Origin: DATFMH01 sp035267045
GTDB taxonomy: Bacteria; Bacteroidota; Rhodothermia; Balneolales; DATFMH01
Assembly (NCBI GenBank): GCA_035267045.1
Contig: DATFMH010000053.1
Span: 1-31,529, forward strand
DNA length: 31,529 nucleotides
Direction: 5' to 3'
Shown here piece after piece: positions 15,785 through 24,604 of the stretch (position 1 is the first letter of the stretch; the number at the start of each line of letters is the position of its first letter). The translations under genes and the position numbers were made by a program. Under the pieces are notes generated by a model, which did not search any database, was not told where the DNA came from, and saw only the letters and a list, made by a program, of their open reading frames with translations.

Positions 15785-17149
15785 TTAATAATGAATAGTA
15801 TCGTGTAAATCAGTACCCACTGTGCCTTCCAGTAACATCAATGTATGAAGCATCTCAAACTTGCTTTTTTCAAGGTTAGCCAAGGCATTGGCAACTGGAA
15901 TTTGCGCTTGAATGTAATCTATTTGTGGAATAGCCCCATTTTGATACGAGACCTCAACCACCTTGAGATTGGCTCTTGCTTGTTTTAATACAACCTGATT
16001 ACTTTTAATCAATAGTTGAAGATTTTCCAGTTCATTGAGCAGCGTTTTTATTTCTGTACCAATTTGAAGGCGCTGTTGATCTGTTCCCTCCTCGTATTGT
16101 CGCTGCAGGACAAGTGCCCGCATTTTCTGTGATTTCATACGTGACCCGTCAAATAAGTTAAAGGTAAACCCGATACCGACTCTCCAATTATAATTTTTCA
16201 ATCCCCTGCTGCTGAGGCTTGAATAATATCCGAATGCGTCCGGGCCAAAATAAGAGAAATCGCTTTGTAACATCAGAGATGGATAGTTTTGGGCTGAATA
16301 CGCCCTGGCGATTTCCTGTTGTTGTTTAGCAAGAAACGTTGTCTGACGTATATCCTCTCTGTTCTGTAATGCGATATTATACAGATGGCCATAAAGCTGA
16401 TTGAAGTTTGGAGTTGATTGTATGACCGGTAGATTACCTGTCGTTCGGATTTCAGATGTTGGTATGCCCGTCAACATCAATAACCGGTCATAACTTTTAT
16501 TTAATTCATTCTTAGCTGAAGTCATTTGAACGATAGCGTTCTGCAGATCTGCCTGAGAACGCAGTACCTCGGGTGATAAAGCCACCCCGTTTTTTAATTT
16601 TTCTTCGTTTATTTTTTGAAGGGTTTCGCTAAGTGGAATAATAGAACGGTATATGCTGTCCATTTTTTGATAAGCCAGCGATCGGTAAAACTGTTGCTTA
16701 ACTTCTACAGTGACATCATTAATTTGCTGACGGTAACTATATTTCTGTGCGCTTGCACCATAACGAGCTGCTTTAACACTGTGTGTTGTCTTGCCGAAAT
16801 CATAGATCATCTGATTTAATTCAACACGGGCGGTGAACGTGTTTTCGGTTCCCTGACGCGCCAGGACGGTATCGCTCTTAAATTCTATGGGGATGCGCGG
16901 AGCCTCGTTAGCATGGCTGACACTTGAGCGGATCAGCACGTTTGGATAAAATCCGGACTGTTGCTCTGCAATTTGAAATTCAGCCGCCTCCACACCAAAA
17001 TTGCTCTGTTTGATAAGTGAGTTATTCTTTAAGGCCAGTTGAATAACCTCCTGAAGTGTTAACGGATGTTGATCCTGAGCCATAATCGGCTGAGTGATAA
17101 GGGAAGAACTAAATAACACTAACACAATTATATATTTTAATAACTTCAT
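15785..17149 (-). CDS. TolC-family outer-membrane efflux channel
   Basis: This protein of about 454 residues has a Sec signal ending near PIMAQD and the two internally related halves of outer-membrane efflux proteins, each with long amphipathic helices (LTLQEVIQLALKNN at the start; YNWRVGIGFTFNLFDG in the second beta region). It should form the outer-membrane and periplasmic duct of the exporter. I chose ATG 17149 because GAGGT lies five bases upstream. A first ATG at 17161 overlaps the permease stop by one base and adds four residues; it is also possible. The tight junction indicates translational coupling with the permease gene. Confidence 0.9.
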   Translation of the reverse strand: MKLLKYIIVLVLFSSSLITQPIMAQDQHPLTLQEVIQLALKNNSLIKQSNFGVEAAEFQIAEQQSGFYPNVLIRSSVSHANEAPRIPIEFKSDTVLARQGTENTFTARVELNQMIYDFGKTTHSVKAARYGASAQKYSYRQQINDVTVEVKQQFYRSLAYQKMDSIYRSIIPLSETLQKINEEKLKNGVALSPEVLRSQADLQNAIVQMTSAKNELNKSYDRLLMLTGIPTSEIRTTGNLPVIQSTPNFNQLYGHLYNIALQNREDIRQTTFLAKQQQEIARAYSAQNYPSLMLQSDFSYFGPDAFGYYSSLSSRGLKNYNWRVGIGFTFNLFDGSRMKSQKMRALVLQRQYEEGTDQQRLQIGTEIKTLLNELENLQLLIKSNQVVLKQARANLKVVEVSYQNGAIPQIDYIQAQIPVANALANLEKSKFEMLHTLMLLEGTVGTDLHDTIHY

Positions 17150-17160
17150 TCTATACCTCA

Positions 17161-18318
17161 TCAGCTATTTAACGCTTCAATAATGGATAAATGAGTAGCA
17201 CGTCTTGATGGTAACCATCCTCCCATGATTCCCATGAAAATTGAAAATAAAATCCCGGTAATGATTAGCTCAGGTGTCAGGGTTACTTCGAAGGTGACAT
17301 AACCCAGCCCGGTTAGCGGTGTTCGAAATGTGATCCCCTGAAATAACAGGGCGATAAGGGATGCCAGGATTCCACCGCTCAAAGCCATGATCAGGGATTC
17401 TATTAACGTGGCTAAACGAACCGACCGTGATCTGAACCCAAGGGCACGCATTATGGCCAATTCATCTGCGCGATCGGCTATGGATGCATACATGGTATTC
17501 ATGGCACTAAAAATGGCACCTACAGACATTACTACGGCGATGAACCAGGTGAGAATCTGAAAGCCCTGTGCAGCCGTGGTGCCTTGTTTAAAATAGTCCT
17601 GTTCGGAAGTTGCATATACATTAAGCATTTTCTGGTGATTCAATTGATCCACAAATGAACTCATCAAGTCCGGATCTTTAATCAACGCCCATATACTTGT
17701 AACTTCCGGCCGATCGAAGATCAGTCCGAGATTGGTCACGTTCGTCCACACTTCCGACTCAAAAGGCGAACCGTTATCCTCAAAGACTCCGATGATTGTA
17801 AATTTCCCGACAGGTGTAGTGATTTGATCACCTAAATCGGCATTCAAAGCACTGAATACTTCTTTACCTACAATAACTTCATCTCTCGATTCAGGTCTGA
17901 AGAAACGACCCTGGACCAACATTAACTGGTAATGGACCTTCAATGCATTATTGAGATCCACTCCCCGGAAATTTGTTTGAAATCGAACACCGGCCTCATT
18001 TTCAACATAACTTGTTTTTACCGTTTCATTCGACATAACCGGATATGCGTTGTCGTCCAATTTTATTTGGTTGTAAGTGCCAATAATCTGAATGTCCAAC
18101 TGAGACAGGCGGCTTTGATTTTCATTAGTGGCGTTTTTATTGATGATAAACATGCGGTCGGGCGCCCCGGATGAAATGAGAGTCTTATTGACGCCTTCGA
18201 TCATAGCCAGAAGTGAAATAAGAGCGAGAACCACAAGAGTGAACGATATGATGGTTATCAATGTCGATGATTTTCGCTGAAACAGGCTCCGGACAATATA
18301 TATAAGTGGTATCTTCAT
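17161..18318 (-). CDS. FtsX/MacB-type ABC permease (second subunit)
   Basis: This 385-residue permease has an N-terminal membrane segment (about 18-40), a large periplasmic MacB_PCD-like domain, and three C-terminal segments in the FtsX fold (about 255-275, 300-325 and 350-370) with the conserved ELAIMRALGFRSRSV loop that contacts the ATPase. It overlaps the preceding permease gene by four bases (ATGA) and probably pairs with it as a heterodimer driven by the separate ATPase. Such systems export lipoproteins, peptides, toxins or small molecules by mechanotransmission. The substrate is unknown. Confidence 0.88.
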   Translation of the reverse strand: MKIPLIYIVRSLFQRKSSTLITIISFTLVVLALISLLAMIEGVNKTLISSGAPDRMFIINKNATNENQSRLSQLDIQIIGTYNQIKLDDNAYPVMSNETVKTSYVENEAGVRFQTNFRGVDLNNALKVHYQLMLVQGRFFRPESRDEVIVGKEVFSALNADLGDQITTPVGKFTIIGVFEDNGSPFESEVWTNVTNLGLIFDRPEVTSIWALIKDPDLMSSFVDQLNHQKMLNVYATSEQDYFKQGTTAAQGFQILTWFIAVVMSVGAIFSAMNTMYASIADRADELAIMRALGFRSRSVRLATLIESLIMALSGGILASLIALLFQGITFRTPLTGLGYVTFEVTLTPELIITGILFSIFMGIMGGWLPSRRATHLSIIEALNS

Positions 18319-19475
18319 AAATTGTGCAGGGCTTTGATTACATTTATTTTTGAGGCATTATAGGCCGGAATAAAACCACTGATAGCTCCAATGGCTATGG
18401 ATATTAATATGCCTGCTGCAACTATTGAGGGACGAACAAGAAAATCGAAAGTCAGCCCTAATGAAATCGTCAGCCCTTTGGTATTAAAGAGAAAGTAAGC
18501 TCCCATCGTACCGATTAGACCGGCGATAATTGAAATTAAAACGGCTTCTATAACGATCATCCATAATACGGTGTTTGGAGTGAATCCGATTGCTTTCATC
18601 ACGGCTATTTCTTTACGACGTTCACGGGTTGATAAAGCAATAGTGTTCACTGTTACCATTAATATGGTGAAGAGTACAACGGTTGAAATAACACGTATGA
18701 TTAATTGTATGGTGGCAGTGTACGAAGTCAGGCGATTGAGCATGGAGCTTTCTGTCTCAACACTTACTTCATAAGGACCGGCACTGTAATAATTGACGAG
18801 GTTGTTGATTACCGAAAGGGTATTGCCGGGTCCGTCGAGGCGGAGCCAAAAGATATTGACTTTACCGGGATTGTCAATTAGTCCTTCGTAATAATTCCAG
18901 TTAACCAGCATCTGTGTCTCAAATTGCTGGTTTTCACGATCATTGCTTATGAGCACGCCACATATTTGCAATTCCATGGTCGTTTTGTGTTGCAATGATT
19001 TTAGTTTGACGATATCTCCGACGTTCCAATCGTATTTTCTCATAATTTCCAGGCCAACGAGTACCCCATTTCTGACTTTTTCAAACTGCTGATATTGTTC
19101 ACCGGTTACCATTCTGGATGCCGTCGGGAATACTTCACGATAGGTTTCGGGGTCCACCAGGAGTGCGACATAATATTCGTCTCCCCATCCCACGCTTGTA
19201 ACGGTGTAGCCCATCGGAGTGGCTGAAATGACGTGATCGAATCGTACCAGGCGGCGCCAGTAACTTATAGGAAGTTGAGTACGCGGCCCCCCGTATTTTT
19301 CGATGACGGCAACTCTTGTTTCTCCCGGCCCTTTGGCCACACTGATATCGAGTGCTGTCATAATCGTTTGAAGCATGGTAAAGATAAAAAGCGCGAGTGC
19401 TACAGCAGCCATCGTAAGAATCGTACGACGTCGGTTCCTGAATAAATTTTTTAATATGACATGAAACCATTTCAT
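18315..19475 (-). CDS. FtsX/MacB-type ABC permease (first subunit)
   Basis: This 386-residue protein has the same plan as its neighbour: an N-terminal membrane segment (about 16-38), a periplasmic domain, and three C-terminal segments with the coupling loop RRKEIAVMKAIGFTPNTV. The pair differ clearly in sequence, which favours a heterodimer rather than a recent duplication. It starts nine bases after the ATPase gene. Unlike MacB of Escherichia coli, the ATPase is a separate polypeptide, as in LolCDE-type transporters, but the presence of TolC and an adaptor downstream argues for export out of the cell. Confidence 0.88.
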   Translation of the reverse strand: MKWFHVILKNLFRNRRRTILTMAAVALALFIFTMLQTIMTALDISVAKGPGETRVAVIEKYGGPRTQLPISYWRRLVRFDHVISATPMGYTVTSVGWGDEYYVALLVDPETYREVFPTASRMVTGEQYQQFEKVRNGVLVGLEIMRKYDWNVGDIVKLKSLQHKTTMELQICGVLISNDRENQQFETQMLVNWNYYEGLIDNPGKVNIFWLRLDGPGNTLSVINNLVNYYSAGPYEVSVETESSMLNRLTSYTATIQLIIRVISTVVLFTILMVTVNTIALSTRERRKEIAVMKAIGFTPNTVLWMIVIEAVLISIIAGLIGTMGAYFLFNTKGLTISLGLTFDFLVRPSIVAAGILISIAIGAISGFIPAYNASKINVIKALHNL

Positions 19476-19484
19476 AAGATACCG

Positions 19485-20207
19485 TCAGGTCAATAAATGG
19501 GGGTCACTGGTGTTATCCAGAGCTTTTTCCTCCGAGTTCAGGAGCCGTCCTTTTTCCAATTTTTCAATGGTTTTAGCATGTTTTGCGGCATGAGGGTCGT
19601 GGGTAACCATGATAATGGTTTTGCCCAATTCGCCATTGAGTATATCGAAAAGTTCGAGTACATCATCGGTAGACCGGTAATCGAGGTTACCCGTGGGTTC
19701 ATCACCTATGATAATGGTGGGGTCGGTAATAATAGCCCTGGCAATACAGACCCGCTGTTGCTGGCCTCCCGAAAGCTGTCGCGGAAAATAATCGATGCGA
19801 TCATCGAGTCCGACGATAGACATGGCTGCTTCAACACGTTCTCTTCGTTCTTTTCTCGGCATCTCAAATAAAAGGAGCGGAAGCTCTACATTCTCAAATG
19901 CGGATAAAACAGGCATAAGGTGATACGATTGAAAGATGAAACCGATATTTTCATGCCTCCATCGTGACAAACGTGTTTCATTCAATCCAACTATGGATTC
20001 ACTATTCATGATTACATCGCCCGAAGTCGGTGAATCCAGTCCGGATATGATATTCAACAGGGTTGATTTACCGGAACCCGACGGACCCATTAATGCAATA
20101 TAATCACCGGGGAATACATCTAAATTTACACCTTCAAGGACCGGAGTGATGACTTCCCCTTGTATGTAGGTTTTGCTCACATGTATTATCCGAAGAATTG
20201 GATCCAT
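19485..20207 (-). CDS. ABC transporter ATPase, MacB/LolD type
   Basis: This 240-residue ATPase has Walker A GPSGSGKST (near residue 40), Q loop FIFQSYHL, signature LSGGQQQR, Walker B IIIGDEPT with catalytic glutamate, D loop GNLDYRS and switch histidine in VTHDPH. This is the MacB/LolD/FtsE class that drives FtsX-fold permeases. It is the first gene of the exporter unit, so the promoter should lie in the 365-bp gap upstream. NosF, the ATPase of nos clusters, belongs to a different ABC class, so this is not a displaced nosF. Confidence 0.92.
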   Translation of the reverse strand: MDPILRIIHVSKTYIQGEVITPVLEGVNLDVFPGDYIALMGPSGSGKSTLLNIISGLDSPTSGDVIMNSESIVGLNETRLSRWRHENIGFIFQSYHLMPVLSAFENVELPLLLFEMPRKERRERVEAAMSIVGLDDRIDYFPRQLSGGQQQRVCIARAIITDPTIIIGDEPTGNLDYRSTDDVLELFDILNGELGKTIIMVTHDPHAAKHAKTIEKLEKGRLLNSEEKALDNTSDPHLLT

Positions 20208-20572
20208 AGGTCATTTCATCGAATTGTTATTTATTGGAGATAATGATTGTATTACTCTGATGAATATTTAGATACCCCTTTGCTAAATACGTCTTCCCTT
20301 GATGCAACAGACCGCTTAAAAATTACTTAATAATATTCCGTCTAAACAAAAAAAGATCTGCTAAGCAGTAATCCTGTAAAATTATAAGTTGTTGTTATCT
20401 ATAGTAATAAAATGAGGGCTATGCAGGATATATACTGCAAGCTAAAACAATCAACTTGTGTAGGGGGATGTCTTACAGGCTGTGATATGTGAAGAATGTA
20501 ATAGTGAACAAACTCAAATGGCTGTCGTCAATCATATCACTAAACAATTACTATTCGAAACGTAAATCTTAC
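20208..20572. other. 365-bp intergenic region between exporter operon and PAS protein
   Basis: This gap holds the presumed promoter of the exporter operon on the minus strand. On the plus strand a 26-codon frame at 20412-20492 encodes a peptide ending STCVGGCLTGCDM, with C-X3-C-X3-C spacing, but it has no ribosome binding site. No terminator for the PAS gene is convincing; a short CTGC-TTA-GCAG dyad with a T-run near 20350-20365 is the best candidate. Confidence 0.4.
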
Positions 20573-21835
20573 TTATAGCATATCCCCGCGAATAGATGCT
20601 TTTTGTTTAGAAAGGTCAAGGATAGAGCCGGTTATAAGAGATATATCACCGGTAACAGGATCTTTATCGGGTTTCGCGTAATCGAGTACATTTACAGTCT
20701 TATCATCAGCTATAACCAATCGGTATTCCTCTGTGGATGTGGCTCCGGATAAGACTTTATTAATATGTTTTTTTACTTTTTTAAAATCATCCGGATGAAT
20801 AAGTTTTTCCCAACCTCCTTTTGTGATAAATTGATTAGGATTGAGTCCGGTTAATGTTCTAAATCCTTCGGAGAGCCAGGCAAAATGTAAGTTATCGGGG
20901 TCGGAAATATCCAATCCGTAGGTGAAGTCACTTTTGTTTTCCACCAGGCGGGAGAAATCAAAATTTCTTTTTTCCAGGGCTTTGAGTACTCTTTTTTGAA
21001 GGCTGATATTATCTATGACCGCACGGATAATGACACCGTCTTTAAGCTCAAAAAGTTTAGCGTGTACTTTAGTTTCAACCGGTACATTATTTTTTCGCAG
21101 AAAGGTAACGGAAAAATCTTTTCCATTGAGTTCTGTTAGCCCGTTTTTAAACTTTTCCTCATGTTTATCATCGATAATCTCCCAGATTTTTTTATGCTCC
21201 AGTTCCCCTTTGTCATATCCTGTGAGATTCCGGAATGATTTATTAGCCCCTATGATGTTACCTTCTTTGTCAAAATCGACCAGTGTTCTTTTAGAAAATT
21301 CGGCGAGTGAGTCAAATTCAGCACGTGTTTCATTAAAAGAAAACTCGGCTCTTTTACGATCTGTGATATCATGTTGATAGGATACCCAGTGTGTTATTTC
21401 CCCTTTTTGATTATAGAGAGGGTGAATATCCCACTGGTTAACAAATTCAGTACCGTCTTTTCGATAGTTAATGGCCTGACCGAAAAATGATTTACCTTCT
21501 CTAAGCGCTTTTTTTAACTTGTCTAATGTCGCCCGTTCCGTTTTGGGGCCCTGTAAGATACGTGGAGTTTTACCAATTACTTCATCTTTGGTGTAGCCTG
21601 TCAGTTTTGTAAATCCATCATTCACGTAAACGATTTTTGGGCCGGGTTCTTCGAGATCCAGTTCTGTAATCAGGATAGAATCGTAGTCATTTCGTATTGC
21701 TGCTTCAAGCAAGGAAAGATTTTTTTCAGCCTTTTTCCATTTTGATAAAAGCTCCATGAACAACTTTTTAGCAGTTCCATAGGATGATTCATCTTTGCAA
21801 CATTTACGTAACAATTCTAACTGTTCAGACTCCAT
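20573..21835 (-). CDS. Triple PAS-domain protein without an output domain
   Basis: This 420-residue protein has a short helical N-terminus and three PAS/PAC units (about 45-165, 170-285 and 288-412), then ends. No kinase, cyclase, phosphodiesterase or DNA-binding domain follows. The first PAS resembles the LOV subclass (GKTPRILQG, residues 88-96), but the cysteine that forms the flavin adduct is replaced by P91, so classic LOV photochemistry is not expected. The protein may act by docking to a kinase in trans. No kinase gene is adjacent, and the two kinases at the left end of the window lie about 15 kb away. A broken kinase is possible, but I see no kinase remnant downstream of the stop at 20573. 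Confidence 0.85.
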   Translation of the reverse strand: MESEQLELLRKCCKDESSYGTAKKLFMELLSKWKKAEKNLSLLEAAIRNDYDSILITELDLEEPGPKIVYVNDGFTKLTGYTKDEVIGKTPRILQGPKTERATLDKLKKALREGKSFFGQAINYRKDGTEFVNQWDIHPLYNQKGEITHWVSYQHDITDRKRAEFSFNETRAEFDSLAEFSKRTLVDFDKEGNIIGANKSFRNLTGYDKGELEHKKIWEIIDDKHEEKFKNGLTELNGKDFSVTFLRKNNVPVETKVHAKLFELKDGVIIRAVIDNISLQKRVLKALEKRNFDFSRLVENKSDFTYGLDISDPDNLHFAWLSEGFRTLTGLNPNQFITKGGWEKLIHPDDFKKVKKHINKVLSGATSTEEYRLVIADDKTVNVLDYAKPDKDPVTGDISLITGSILDLSKQKASIRGDML

Positions 21836-21984
21836 ACAACTCGCATATTTTTTTAGGGAATATTAAATTCCGCGCTCAATAAGGGTTTGAATTTATATAT
21901 TTTATCTGAAGATAATCAACAGATGTTACCCTCTCTGCATATGCCATAACTGAACAATACTGATTATAATTCCCGGAAATTTAA

Positions 21985-22010
21985 AAATAATTTACATTTT
22001 GTAATTATTT
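21985..22010. promoter_or_regulatory. Palindrome upstream of the PAS protein
   Basis: Arms AAATAATTTACA and TGTAATTATTT flank three bases with one mismatched extra T; the core is TTACA-TTT-TGTAA. It lies about 150 bp before the PAS gene start and downstream of the acyl-CoA dehydrogenase terminator, so it may be an operator for the PAS gene. Confidence 0.25.
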
Positions 22011-22040
22011 GTACCATTTATGGCTTGATTTGACAGGAAT

Positions 22041-22072
22041 AAAAAAAAGCGCAGCCGGCTAAAACTACGCTT
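22041..22072 (-). terminator. Intrinsic terminator of the acyl-CoA dehydrogenase gene
   Basis: Read on the minus strand, AAGCGTAG and CTGCGCTT form an 8-bp stem with one G-U pair and a ten-base loop, followed by eight T residues counting the end of the stem. It lies about 36 bp after the dehydrogenase stop. Confidence 0.85.
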
Positions 22073-22107
22073 CATAAATACAAGTCAGGTTTAAAAGAAG
22101 ATCTTAT

Positions 22108-23289
22108 CTATTTGTCTGATAAGATCATTTTGGCAATGGTTTGAAGTTGCATATTAGATGTCCCTTCATAAATCTTGCCAATTTTAGAATCCCGCCAGAA
22201 TTTTTCGACAGGATATTCTTTGGTATAACCGTAACCACCGTAAAGATCAACGGCCATTGATGATACTTCTTCGGCTACTTCGGAAGCATGAAATTTTGCC
22301 ATAGCCGCTTCTTTCAAAAAGGGTTGACCGGCCATTTTTAAACGAGCAGCGTTATAAACAAGTAAACGGGCTGTTTCGATTTTAATAGCCATTTTTGCGA
22401 TCTGAAACTGAACACCCTGGAAATCGGAGATAGACTTGCCGAATTGTTTTCTTTCCTGGATATAAGCGACAGTCGCATCAAATGCTCCTTGTGCAATTCC
22501 AATCATCTGGGCACCAATACCAATTCGACCTTCATTGAGGGTTTCTATGGCTACCTTATAGCCTTTACCGACTTCACCGAGGATGTTTCCTGCGGGAACC
22601 CGGCAGTCTTCCAGTATCAACTCGGTGGTTGAGCTGGCACGTATTCCAAGTTTGTCTTCTTTCTTACCAACCGAGAAACCATCAAAGTCACGCTCAACGA
22701 TGAAGGCTGTGATTCCTTTATAACCGGCTTCGGGATTGATATTGGCGAATACGATAAAAATATCCGCTTCATTACCGTTTGTAATCCACAATTTGGTTCC
22801 ATTCAAAATATAATCATCGCCATCTTTCCGGGCACGGCATTTAAGTGCAAAAGCATCGCTGCCTGAGGCAGGTTCGGACAGAGCGTAAGCCCCCACTTTC
22901 TCATTGGATAGTATCGGTAAATATTTCTTTTTGATCTCCTCATTGCCCCATCTTATGAAGGCATTATTGACGAGTGTATTCTGAACATCCATGAATACGC
23001 CGACGGAAGCGTCTACTTTTGAAATTTGTTCAATAGCTAAAATGGACATGAAAAATGTTCCACCGCCGCCTTCATAATCGGTCGGTACTTCTATTCCCAT
23101 CAATCCTAATTCAAAAAAAGCTTTAATGAGTTCGGGATCGAGCTTTGCTTTATGGTCCATATCGTAGACACGGTCGGCTATCATGGATTGAGCAAAATCG
23201 GCAGCGGCGTCTTTTAACATTTGCTCATCTTCTGTCAATTGATGAAGAGATGGTAGTATATTTTCAGATAATGATTGTGTGTTTGGCAT
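22108..23289 (-). CDS. Acyl-CoA dehydrogenase (short- or branched-chain type)
   Basis: This 393-residue flavoenzyme oxidises an acyl-CoA to the trans-2-enoyl-CoA, passing electrons to ETF. It has the N-terminal helical domain, the FAD-contact segments (AYALSEPASGSDA, LWITNG), the GRIGIGAQMIGIAQGA helix and the catalytic base E375 in KIYEGTSNMQ. The glutamate in this late position is that of short-chain and short/branched-chain dehydrogenases rather than isovaleryl-CoA dehydrogenase. Nearby methylmalonyl-CoA mutase and MeaB genes suggest a role in branched-chain amino acid or fatty acid breakdown feeding propionyl-CoA; this is inference. It has its own upstream element shared with the mutase gene (23365-23393) and a clear terminator. 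Confidence 0.92.
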   Translation of the reverse strand: MPNTQSLSENILPSLHQLTEDEQMLKDAAADFAQSMIADRVYDMDHKAKLDPELIKAFFELGLMGIEVPTDYEGGGGTFFMSILAIEQISKVDASVGVFMDVQNTLVNNAFIRWGNEEIKKKYLPILSNEKVGAYALSEPASGSDAFALKCRARKDGDDYILNGTKLWITNGNEADIFIVFANINPEAGYKGITAFIVERDFDGFSVGKKEDKLGIRASSTTELILEDCRVPAGNILGEVGKGYKVAIETLNEGRIGIGAQMIGIAQGAFDATVAYIQERKQFGKSISDFQGVQFQIAKMAIKIETARLLVYNAARLKMAGQPFLKEAAMAKFHASEVAEEVSSMAVDLYGGYGYTKEYPVEKFWRDSKIGKIYEGTSNMQLQTIAKMILSDK

Positions 23290-23364
23290 GATTCAATACT
23301 TTTTGGGTCTCTAAATAAATGCTTAAAATTCCGGCAATAATATAAATGTCTACTCTCGAATATT

Positions 23365-23393
23365 AAAAGCGCTTTTTTGCTAATAATAGTTGA
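23365..23393. promoter_or_regulatory. Two-part element upstream of acyl-CoA dehydrogenase, shared with the mutase gene
   Basis: The palindrome AAAAGCGCTTTT (23365-23376) is followed after a short gap by ATAATAGTTGA (23383-23393, plus-strand reading). The same two words, AAAGCGCTTT and ATAATAGTTGA, occur in the same order and orientation before the mutase gene at 29855-29880. Distances to the start codons are about 76 and 69 bp. The palindrome looks like a LacI-family operator. Confidence 0.6.
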
Positions 23394-23416
23394 TTAATAT
23401 ACAAATAATTTCGGTA

Positions 23417-24415
23417 TTACTTCTCTTTTTTCTTCGATTTTATCAGAGATAATAGTGCCTGACTGGCTAATACCGCGGTTGTATTTCCATATCTAAGTTT
23501 CTCCTTAAAGACAGGTATTTGTTTTTTAATGTTCGGGTCGGACCAGAATTCCTGCAACAGTTGTTCTTCAGTAAGCCGGACCATCCAGTCCCACTGCTGT
23601 TGATTCCTATTTTCTTCGAATATTCCTTTATCTTTAATCTTATCAATGAATTCCAGTACATAATCCCATATTTCCGGTATGCCTTCGCCTGTTATAGCAC
23701 TGCTCAAGATGACCGGGATAGGGATATCTTCATATTTAGGCTTTAACAGGTGTAAGGCATTTTTGTAATCTCTGCGGGAATGTAATGCGCGTGTTTTATT
23801 ATCTTCTTCCGCTTTATTGATAATCAACATATCGGCAAGTTCAAGGATACCCCGTTTTAAACCCTGCAGGGTGTCGCCGGCTCCGGGCAGCATGAGCAAC
23901 ATGAATAAATCAACCATGGATGCCACTTCATATTCCGATTGGCCAACACCAACTGTTTCTATAAGAATGATATCATAACCTGCCGCTTCACAGAGCAACA
24001 TGGATTCCCGTGTTTTCCTGGCGACTCCGCCAAGTTTACCGCCAGTGGGAGAAGGACGTATAAAAGCTTCGGTGCGTCCCGATAATTTTTCCATGCGCGT
24101 TTTATCACCGAGTATACTGCCCCCCGTTTTAGCACTGCTTGGATCGACGGCCAAAACGGCAATTTTATGCCCTTTTTCTATGAGCATCATTCCCAGTTTC
24201 TCAATGAATGTACTTTTCCCGACACCCGGTACTCCCGTTATACCTATACGAATGGATTTGCCGGTGTGAGGTGTTATCTGTTCCAATATCTGTTGCGATT
24301 CTATTATAGCCTCAGAACGGGAGTTCTCAATCATCGTGATGGCCCTGGCCAAAGAGCGCCTGTTTCCGTTCAGGAGTCCTTTGACAAGGATGTGTATTTT
24401 TTGTTTCTGTTTCAT
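23417..24415 (-). CDS. meaB: MeaB/ArgK-type G3E GTPase, chaperone of methylmalonyl-CoA mutase
   Basis: This 332-residue GTPase has Walker A GVPGVGKST (near residue 60), the base region DPSSAKTGGSILGDKTRM, the switch segment with ETVGVGQSE, and the guanine-specificity motif NKAEEDN. MeaB loads adenosylcobalamin into methylmalonyl-CoA mutase and protects it from inactivation; the name ArgK is historical. The mutase gene lies about 3.2 kb away on the same strand, beyond a glycosidase gene on the other strand. The acyl-CoA dehydrogenase follows 127 bp downstream with its own upstream element, so read-through may add to but not be the only source of dehydrogenase message. Confidence 0.94.
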   Translation of the reverse strand: MKQKQKIHILVKGLLNGNRRSLARAITMIENSRSEAIIESQQILEQITPHTGKSIRIGITGVPGVGKSTFIEKLGMMLIEKGHKIAVLAVDPSSAKTGGSILGDKTRMEKLSGRTEAFIRPSPTGGKLGGVARKTRESMLLCEAAGYDIILIETVGVGQSEYEVASMVDLFMLLMLPGAGDTLQGLKRGILELADMLIINKAEEDNKTRALHSRRDYKNALHLLKPKYEDIPIPVILSSAITGEGIPEIWDYVLEFIDKIKDKGIFEENRNQQQWDWMVRLTEEQLLQEFWSDPNIKKQIPVFKEKLRYGNTTAVLASQALLSLIKSKKKEK

Positions 24416-24604
24416 CCGGATGATTTATTAGTTGATACCCATTGCGGTTATTCGAATATAGAAAAGAACCGAATCAAATATAAAGGGCAATTGTCCGGTA
24501 ACTCTTTGTATAGGTAAATCTTGTATTTATTCTCAACTTTTATTACTTACGTTTTGTGGTATATTTAATTTTCATATAAACCCGTAATGTTAACGGAGTC
24601 ATTA

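Noticed and set aside
19485..20207. ABC ATPase as a displaced nosF, with the permeases as nosY
   Set aside because: The ATPase is of the MacB/LolD class and the permeases have the FtsX fold with large periplasmic domains; NosY is a multi-span permease without that domain, and TolC and adaptor genes share the operon.
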